The notes beneath the pieces were generated by a model. That model was not told where the DNA came from. It made no database searches and was given only the letters and a program-made list of their open reading frames with translations. 10,482 nt of DNA, taken from Euzebyaceae bacterium. GTDB taxonomy: Bacteria; Actinomycetota; Nitriliruptoria; Euzebyales; Egibacteraceae. Positions 6,321-10,482 of the stretch are shown here, piece by piece. The stretch covers positions 1 through 10,482 of the forward strand of contig JACCXR010000234.1 of NCBI GenBank assembly GCA_013696915.1, read 5' to 3'. A program made the position numbers and the translations under genes. Numbering within the stretch: the first letter of the stretch is position 1; every line of letters begins with the position of its first letter.

Positions 6321-6337
6321 CGGTCGCTGCGCGACCG
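6321..6337. repeat. Short perfect hairpin CGGTCGC-TGC-GCGACCG
   Basis: Seven base pairs close a three-base loop. It lies between the thioesterase terminator and the second palindrome. It may be a second terminator stem or a protein site; nothing further distinguishes the two. Confidence 0.35.
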
Positions 6338-6353
6338 CCACCACCGAGGTCAG

Positions 6354-6386
6354 GAGAATCGCCTCCGACGAGCCTCGGCGATTCCC
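6354..6386 (-). terminator. Hairpin terminator after the thioesterase gene
   Basis: GAATCGCC (6356-6363) and GGCGATTC (6377-6384) form a perfect 8-bp stem around 13 bases, extended on the minus-strand transcript by a G-U and a G-C pair. It begins four bases past the minus-strand gene end at 6390. There is no strong U-run, as usual in GC-rich genomes. It suggests that the thioesterase transcript is separate from the FAS II operon. Confidence 0.55.
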
Positions 6387-6389
6387 GCG

Positions 6390-6806
6390 TCAGGCCCGCA
6401 GCGGCCGCTCCGCGCCGAGGCTGCGCCGCAGGAGGGTCGGGATCTCCCGCTTCCCGGAGCCGTCGGCCGCCACGACGACGTAGACCGTGCGGCCGTCGAC
6501 CACCGACGACCCGTCACGCAGGACCTGGAAGTCGAGCGTGAAGCTGGTCCGGCCGGCGTGGACCAGGCTCACGGCCACCTCGACGCGGTCCGTCCAGCCG
6601 ACGCCGCCGCGCCAGTCGATCTCGGTGTGCACCAGTTGGACGTCGTAGCCGGCCGCCAGCAGGTCGGTGTACGGCAGTCCGCCCGCAGCCAGGAACCCCG
6701 TGAGCGCGTCGTCGAAGTACGCGAGATACCACATGTTGAACACGACGCCCTGCTGGTCGACCTCCAGGTAGCGCACCGGCACCGGATGGCGGAAGACGTC
6801 GTCCAT
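6390..6806 (-). CDS. Hot-dog fold acyl-CoA thioesterase (4HBT/YbgC type)
   Basis: This 138-residue protein has the 4-hydroxybenzoyl-CoA thioesterase/YbgC signature near its N terminus: VRYLEVDQQGVVFNMWYLAYFD at 11-32 (shown here as the blocks VRYLEVDQQG and YLAYFD), with Asp17 as the catalytic acid. The rest follows a single hot-dog domain, including TEIDWRGGVGWTDRVEV and a closing VVDGRTVYVVV strand. It probably hydrolyses an acyl-CoA or acyl-ACP, but the substrate cannot be read. The ATG at 6806 has no obvious ribosome binding site; a leaderless transcript is possible. It lies upstream of the FAS II operon on the same strand but behind its own terminator, and is divergent from the peptidase gene across 64 bases. 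Confidence 0.88.
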   Translation of the reverse strand: MDDVFRHPVPVRYLEVDQQGVVFNMWYLAYFDDALTGFLAAGGLPYTDLLAAGYDVQLVHTEIDWRGGVGWTDRVEVAVSLVHAGRTSFTLDFQVLRDGSSVVDGRTVYVVVAADGSGKREIPTLLRRSLGAERPLRA

Positions 6807-6870
6807 GTCGGGAGGCTAGCGTCGGCCGTCCGTAGCATGGCCGTCCCCCGTCCGACCAGCCGAGGCGCAG

Positions 6871-8310
6871 ATGACCACGACCGAAGACCCCGCGGCGACG
6901 CTCGCCGACGTGCGGGCGGCGCTGGACCGGGCGATGCCGTCGCACCGGGCGGACCTCGAGGCGCTGGTCCGCATCCCGAGCGTCAGCGCGCCGGGCTTCG
7001 ACCCCGCGGAGGTCCGCCGCGCCGCGGAGGCCGTGCGCGACCTGCTGGCCCGCCGCGGGCTCGATGACGCCCGTCTGCTCGAGGTCGACGGCGCGCATCC
7101 CGCCGTCTACGCGCACTGGTTGGGCGCCGGTCCGGACGCGCCAACGGTTCTGCTCTACGCCCACCACGACGTCCAACCTCCCGGCGACGTGGCCGCCTGG
7201 TCGACGCCCCCCTTCGATCCGGTGGAGCGCGACGGGCGCCTCTACGGCCGCGGGGCGGCCGACGACAAGGCGGGCATCGGCGTGCACGCGGCCGCCGTCT
7301 CGGCCTGGCTGGATGCCCGCGGCGCCCTGCCAGTCAACGTGAAGGTCGTCGTCGAGGGCGAGGAGGAGACCGGCAGCGAGCACCTCGCCGGGCTGCTCGA
7401 CGCCTACGCCGACCTGCTGCGCGCTGACGTCATGGTGCTGACGGACTCGGTCAACTGGCAGGTCGGCGTCCCCGCGATCACCTACCTCCTGCGCGGGCTC
7501 GTCGACTGCGAGGTCGAGGTGCGCGGCCTCGACCACGCCCTGCACTCGGGGATGTACGGCGGTCCCGTGCCCGACCCCCTGACCGGGCTGATCAAGCTGC
7601 TCGCGGCCGCGACCGATGAACGCGGCGCGGTGGCGATCCCCGGCCTGGCCGACGACGTCCACGAGCCCACCGCCGAGGAGCTCGACCGGCTCGAGGCGCT
7701 CGACTTTTCGCTCGACGGGTTCCGCGCCGATGCCGGCCTGCTCCCCGGCGTCGAGCTCGGCGGCGACCCCGAGCTCCATCCGCTGCGGCGCCTGTGGATG
7801 CAGCCCAACCTGACGGTCGTCGGCCTGGATGCCCCCTCCGTCGCCGGCTCGTCGAACACGCTGGTGCCGTCGGCGCGCGCCCGGTTGAGCCTGCGCCTGG
7901 CGCCCGGCCAGGATCCGCTGCGAGCGCGCGACCTGCTCTGCGCCTGGCTCCGGGCGAACGCGCCCTGGGGCCTGCACGTGACGGTCACCCCGGGCGCGGC
8001 GGGCAGCCCCTTCGTCGCCGACCCGACGGGGCCGGCCTTCGCCGCGGCTGCCCGCGCGCTCGAGGCCGCCTACGGGCATCCGGTGGTCTACACCGGGGTG
8101 GGCGGCACGATCCCGTTCGTCGAGCCTTTCGCCCGTGCGTTCGCGGCCGATCCCGCGCACCCGACGCCGGCGCTGCTCACCGGGGTCGAGGACCCGGACA
8201 CCCGCGCCCACGGGATCGACGAGTCCCTGCACCTGGAGGACTGGCGGCGGGCGTGCCTCGGCGAGGCGTACCTCTTCGACGAGCTCGCCCGCTCGCTGGG
8301 GACCCGATGA
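6871..8310 (+). CDS. M20 family metallopeptidase (carnosinase/dipeptidase type)
   Basis: This 479-residue cytoplasmic di-zinc peptidase probably cleaves dipeptides or similar amide substrates. Metal and catalytic residues are visible by analogy to carnosinase CN2: His98 and Asp100 in HHDVQP, Asp131 in GRGAADDKAG, catalytic Glu165 and metal ligand Glu166 in EGEEETGSEHL, Asp192 in LTDS, and His447 in HGIDESLHLED. His225 in ALHSGMYGG marks the dimerisation (lid) domain insert of roughly 200-380. No signal peptide is seen. The ATG at 6871 has GAGG five bases ahead. A possible -10, TAGCAT, lies at 6833-6838. The stop overlaps the next gene as ATGA. Substrate preference is not determinable. Confidence 0.93.
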   Translation: MTTTEDPAATLADVRAALDRAMPSHRADLEALVRIPSVSAPGFDPAEVRRAAEAVRDLLARRGLDDARLLEVDGAHPAVYAHWLGAGPDAPTVLLYAHHDVQPPGDVAAWSTPPFDPVERDGRLYGRGAADDKAGIGVHAAAVSAWLDARGALPVNVKVVVEGEEETGSEHLAGLLDAYADLLRADVMVLTDSVNWQVGVPAITYLLRGLVDCEVEVRGLDHALHSGMYGGPVPDPLTGLIKLLAAATDERGAVAIPGLADDVHEPTAEELDRLEALDFSLDGFRADAGLLPGVELGGDPELHPLRRLWMQPNLTVVGLDAPSVAGSSNTLVPSARARLSLRLAPGQDPLRARDLLCAWLRANAPWGLHVTVTPGAAGSPFVADPTGPAFAAAARALEAAYGHPVVYTGVGGTIPFVEPFARAFAADPAHPTPALLTGVEDPDTRAHGIDESLHLEDWRRACLGEAYLFDELARSLGTR

Positions 8311-8633
8311 GCGCGAAGTCGGAGTACGACGCCGCCTACTTCACCCTGTTGCGTGCGGTGGAGGAGCGCGACGACCTGCTGCGCTACCGCGACTACCTCG
8401 AGTCCGAACGGGACCGTCTCGACGAATTCAGCGCAGGGACGCGCGACGGGGCGGAGCTCGTACCCCGCAAGGTCCGCCGCCCGGTCGACGCGACGACGAA
8501 GGGCCTGCTCGAGGCGGTCGGGCGGCGGCGCGCGATCGTCCTCGGCGAGCTCGGCAGGATGGAGACGCGCATCGCGAACGCCGAGGCCTTCGTCGCCGAG
8601 TGCGAGGCGGAGGTGGCGTCCCTCAGACGGTGA
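8307..8633 (+). CDS. Hypothetical small helical-hairpin protein
   Basis: This 108-residue protein is not recognised. It is highly charged and predicted by eye to form two long helices, about 5-41 (RAVEERDDLLRYRDYLESER) and 65-107, joined by a basic, proline-containing turn (VPRKVRRPVD at 52-61), as in coiled-coil hairpins. A single Cys99 lies late in the second helix. Its ATG overlaps the peptidase TGA (ATGA), so it is translated with that gene. Its last 11 bases overlap the end of hisN on the other strand. It could be an accessory or oligomerisation partner of the peptidase, but this rests only on coupling. Confidence 0.75.
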   Translation: MSAKSEYDAAYFTLLRAVEERDDLLRYRDYLESERDRLDEFSAGTRDGAELVPRKVRRPVDATTKGLLEAVGRRRAIVLGELGRMETRIANAEAFVAECEAEVASLRR

Positions 8634-9396
8634 GCAGCGCGCGGACCTCGTCGTGTAGCAGCCCGTTCGTGGCGAGGACGGTGCCCGAGCGCAGCGCCGG
8701 CCCCCCGTCCCACGACGTGACGGTGCCTCCGGCCTCGGTCACGATGCAGATCGGGGCCGCGAGGTCCCAGATCTTGACGTCCTGCTCGACCGCCACCTCG
8801 GCCATGCCGCCGGCGACGAGCAGGTGCATCCAGAAGTCGCCGAACCCGCGGGTCCGCCACACGCGGTCGCTGAGCCGGCCGAGCCGCTCCCACATCCCGG
8901 GGGTGTGGCGCCACCAGTCGAGGCCGCCGTGCAGCACGTGGGCGTCGGCCAGGTCGGTGACGGCGCTCACCCCGACCGGCGCGCCGTTGCGGCGGGCGCC
9001 CGCGCCCCTTGCGGCGGTCCACCGCTCCCCCATCGCCGGCGCGCTCGCGATGCCGACGACCGGGTCACCGTCGACCACCAGTGCGATCAGGGTGGCGAAC
9101 ACGGGGACGCCCCGCATGAAGTTCTTGGTCGCGTCGATCGGGTCGATGACCCACGTCGGGGTGTGCGGGGCGATCGCGCCCCCCTGTTCCTCACCGAGCA
9201 CGGCGTGGGCGGGGTAGGCGTCGGCGATGCGCGCGCGGAGTTCCGCCTCGATCGCCTTGTCGGCAGCGGTCACCGGTGACCCGTCCGCCTTCCGGACGGC
9301 CGGCACGGGGCCGCCGAAGTGCGCCATGCTGATGCGGTCGGCGGCGTCAGCGAGCTCGAGCGCGAACGCCTGGAGCGCGGAGGTGCTCGCCGTCAC
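8623..9396 (-). CDS. hisN: Histidinol-phosphatase of the inositol monophosphatase family
   Basis: This 257-residue Mg-dependent phosphatase has the family's metal site: Asp46 in TAADK, Glu69 in GEEQG, Asp85 and Asp88 in WVIDPIDATKNF, and Asp211 in WDLAAP. The block RGVPVFATLIAL (95-106) and RTRGFGDF (181-188) resemble actinobacterial HisN, which dephosphorylates histidinol phosphate, more than generic inositol monophosphatase; an inositol phosphatase role cannot be excluded. The usual DPIDGT reads DPIDAT (Ala89). The GTG at 9396 lies two bases after the upstream gene's TAG, suggesting coupling. No other histidine gene is nearby. Confidence 0.85.
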   Translation of the reverse strand: MTASTSALQAFALELADAADRISMAHFGGPVPAVRKADGSPVTAADKAIEAELRARIADAYPAHAVLGEEQGGAIAPHTPTWVIDPIDATKNFMRGVPVFATLIALVVDGDPVVGIASAPAMGERWTAARGAGARRNGAPVGVSAVTDLADAHVLHGGLDWWRHTPGMWERLGRLSDRVWRTRGFGDFWMHLLVAGGMAEVAVEQDVKIWDLAAPICIVTEAGGTVTSWDGGPALRSGTVLATNGLLHDEVRALLTV

Positions 9397-9398
9397 GC

Positions 9399-9878
9399 CT
9401 ACTGATTGCCGACCAGGTCCTCGAACCGCAGGACGAGATCGTTGGGCTGGACGGTCAGGCTCACCTCGTCACGCGGCGCCCACAGCGGGATGCACGGCCC
9501 CTGCCCGGCGTGCCCGCACAGGCACACCACCAGATCCCCGGCCGGCGTCATCCCGACGAGCTGGCGGGCATAGCTCAACAGCTCCGGCATGGTCGCCGAC
9601 CCGCCGGTGCGGCGCCAGTACGCCATCGCCCAGCGCGATTCCGGGCGGCCGAAGACGGCCAGGGCGGCGCCGGGGACGAGCTTGGCCACCGACGTCAGGG
9701 ACCGGCCGCCCTTGAGCACCTTGTCCTGCTTCGGGATCTTGCCGACCCGGGCCGCCGCGGCGGGCTCGGCCAGGGCGCCCGGCAGGTCCGCGAGGTCGTA
9801 GTTTCCGGCGGCCTGCGCCGCCTTCTGCCGTTCGACCGAGACCTGGTACAGCTGCTCGTCCCTGGTGGCCAACGTCAA
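9399..9878 (-). CDS. Hypothetical protein with a C-x-C-x-H-x5-C cluster
   Basis: This 159-residue protein is not recognised. The N-terminal part is helical and charged (DEQLYQVSVERQKAAQAAGNY at 8-28, i.e. a helix up to NYDLADL). The middle has a basic segment (GKIPKQDKVLKGGRS at 46-60) and an aromatic region WAMAYWRRTGG at 83-93. Near the C terminus Cys119, Cys121, His123 and Cys129 in VCLCGHAGQGPC form a likely metal-binding knuckle flanked by beta strands. A TTG at 9878 is chosen as the start because GAGGAG lies five bases ahead. The open frame runs on to 10124, but that part is Arg/Pro-rich and crosses the repeats. It ends two bases before hisN and may share its transcript. Confidence 0.75.
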   Translation of the reverse strand: MTLATRDEQLYQVSVERQKAAQAAGNYDLADLPGALAEPAAAARVGKIPKQDKVLKGGRSLTSVAKLVPGAALAVFGRPESRWAMAYWRRTGGSATMPELLSYARQLVGMTPAGDLVVCLCGHAGQGPCIPLWAPRDEVSLTVQPNDLVLRFEDLVGNQ

Positions 9879-9896
9879 CCGAGCTCCTCGCAGATG

Positions 9897-9922
9897 GGTG
9901 GGGCGCGCCGGTGGGGCGCGCG
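9897..9922. repeat. Two tandem 13-base units, GGTGGGGCGCGCC/G
   Basis: Units at 9897-9909 and 9910-9922 differ only in their last base. They lie in the leader of the Cys/His protein, between its ribosome binding site and the rest of the divergent region. This may be a double protein site or simple slippage; the biology is unknown. Confidence 0.5.
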
Positions 9923-9969
9923 GGCCCAGGGTAACAGGGGGTACACGATGCGGCCCGGCGCGCCGCTCC

Positions 9970-10075
9970 CTCCGGCGCTGCCGGAGTCGGGGCTTTAAGT
10001 CCGTGCGGCCGCTGCCGATGGAGTACCCCAGTGGCGAGCCGGCGCGTAGGTGCACGACGAAGTGGGAAGACTCGG
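9970..10075. other. Possible structured RNA leader in a 266-base divergent intergenic region
   Basis: Between 9879 and 10144 no protein is supported. A perfect 7-bp hairpin CTCCGGC-GCT-GCCGGAG occupies 9970-9986. Alternatively GAGTC (9984-9988) can pair with GACTC (10069-10073), extended past a bulge by CC/GG. That would enclose GGGG/CCCC (9989-9992 with 10026-10029) and an inner CGGC-CGCT-GCCG hairpin (10006-10017), giving a multi-branch shape with an unusual TTTAAG stretch at 9994-9999. If transcribed rightward this precedes the 76-residue gene by about 70 bases. It matches no riboswitch class I know. Confidence 0.3.
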
Positions 10076-10144
10076 AAACGACGGCAACCACGGCCAGCGG
10101 CATAGCAGCGCCCCGCATGCCCACCGGACCCGAGGAGACAGCCG

Positions 10145-10375
10145 ATGAGCACCGAGCAGACCACGGTCTACGTCACGGAGAACTCCACCTACGAGTTGCA
10201 GCGCGGCATGATCCGGCGCCGCGGAGAGGGACTCCGGGACCTGCGTGACTGGACCCCGGTGAAGCGCCTCGAGGTTCTGCCCGCGATCGTGGCCGGCGTG
10301 CAGGGCGGCGGCCAGGTGCTGCGGATCGTCACACCCGAGAAGAGCTACACGACGTCACGGCTCGTCGCCGCCTGA
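10145..10375 (+). CDS. Hypothetical 76-residue protein
   Basis: This small protein is not recognised. It looks beta-rich: TTVYVTENSTYEL near the N terminus, a basic middle (MIRRRGEGLRDLRDW, 22-36), then VLRIVTPEKSYTTSRLV at the C-terminal end. It has no Cys, no signal peptide and no membrane segment. The ATG at 10145 has a strong GAGGAG seven bases ahead, which is the main evidence that it is real. A long, structure-rich leader precedes it, and a weak hairpin overlaps its stop. Confidence 0.7.
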   Translation: MSTEQTTVYVTENSTYELQRGMIRRRGEGLRDLRDWTPVKRLEVLPAIVAGVQGGGQVLRIVTPEKSYTTSRLVAA

Positions 10376-10399
10376 CCTGGCCACCGCCGCCCGCCGGTC
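10374..10399. terminator. Weak hairpin between two convergent genes
   Basis: GACC-T-GGC (10374-10381) pairs with GCC-GGTC (10393-10399), seven base pairs with a one-base bulge around an 11-base loop. It starts in the stop codon of the 76-residue gene and lies five bases from the end of the facing gene. Placement supports a shared terminator; the stem itself is modest. Confidence 0.4.
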
Positions 10400-10403
10400 T
10401 CGG

Positions 10404-10482
10404 CTAGAACCCCCCGCGGCCCCAGGGGCCCCAGATCGCGAACGTCATCCCGGTGCTGGCCTGGATGTTGACGTACAGGGTG
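10404..10482 (-). CDS. C-terminal end of an unidentified protein (partial)
   Basis: On the minus strand a frame enters at the window edge and ends with TAG at 10406-10404, giving 25 complete residues including LYVNIQASTG and FAIWGPWGRGGF at the C terminus. The Gly/Trp-rich ending and third-position GC bias look protein-like, and it converges on the 76-residue gene with a hairpin between them. The start and most of the gene lie outside the window, so no function can be given. Confidence 0.5.
   Translation of the reverse strand, partial: TLYVNIQASTGMTFAIWGPWGRGGF

Larger units (their letters stand above)
6068..6389. promoter_or_regulatory. Control region of the FAS II operon (322 bases without a gene)
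   Basis: This gap lies between the thioesterase stop and the biotinyl-like gene, both on the minus strand. In transcription order it holds a thioesterase terminator (6354-6386), a 7-bp hairpin (6321-6337), a 16-bp palindrome (6262-6277), an inverted repeat AACGAC/GTCGTT (6153-6158 with 6169-6174), a gapped palindrome (6140-6155), a 24-bp palindrome with overlapping promoter (6111-6140), and a leader of about 37 bases. Open frames crossing it show no recognisable protein and run through the palindromes. Confidence 0.7.

Noticed and set aside
6141..6344. 67-codon minus-strand frame within the control region
   Set aside because: No ribosome binding site or protein-like pattern was seen, and it is interrupted in function by several inverted repeats.
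9984..10075. TPP, cobalamin or cyclic-dinucleotide riboswitch
   Set aside because: Fragments such as GCGTAGG and GTGGGAAG recall these classes, but the defining conserved blocks in the right order are missing.
9879..10124. N-terminal extension of the Cys/His protein to 10124
   Set aside because: The added part is Arg/Pro-rich, crosses tandem repeats and hairpins, and the TTG at 9878 is better placed behind GAGGAG.

Overview
The window is very GC-rich DNA, densely coded, with GTG and TTG starts and many 1-4 base gene overlaps. It looks like an actinomycete-type (Actinomycetota) chromosome. The enoyl reductase resembles InhA, the carboxyltransferase is of the actinobacterial acyl-CoA carboxylase beta type, and the gene order fabH-acpP-fabF-accD6 recalls mycobacterial and streptomycete type II fatty acid synthase (FAS II) loci. 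A deep-branching lineage such as Thermoleophilia would fit, but that is inference. No mobile element, CRISPR array, tRNA or rRNA was seen.

Left end to 6067: a few codons of an unidentified membrane protein end at 120 on the + strand, followed by a strong bidirectional hairpin. Facing it is a long minus-strand operon transcribed from about 6104 down to 176: a small biotinyl-domain-like protein, fabH, acpP, fabF, accD6, fabI (inhA-like), then aat. Five genes are coupled by overlap or short spacing. Together they supply malonyl-CoA (AccD6), prime the chain (FabH), carry it (ACP), extend it (FabF) and perform the last reduction (FabI). FabD, FabG and the dehydratase must be encoded elsewhere. aat (leucyl/phenylalanyl-tRNA-protein transferase, N-degron pathway) is a functionally unrelated last member.

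6068-6389: a 322-base control region. It holds a perfect 24-bp palindrome overlapping the -35 box of a convincing promoter, a related 16-bp palindrome 141 bp upstream, other inverted repeats, and a terminator for the upstream hot-dog thioesterase gene (6390-6806).

6807-8633: divergent from the thioesterase, an M20 metallopeptidase (carnosinase/dipeptidase type) is translationally coupled to a small helical-hairpin protein of unknown function. 8623-9878, minus strand: a hisN-type inositol-monophosphatase-family phosphatase overlaps the preceding gene tail to tail by 11 bases, and lies just downstream of an unknown 159-residue protein with a C-x-C-x-H-x5-C cluster. 9879-10144 is a 266-base divergent intergenic region rich in potential RNA structure, leading into a 76-residue unknown protein. 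The window ends in the 3' end of an unidentified minus-strand gene.

The most unusual items are the lysine-free biotinyl-like protein heading the FAS II operon, the large palindromic operator in front of it, and the switch-like repeats between accD6 and fabI.
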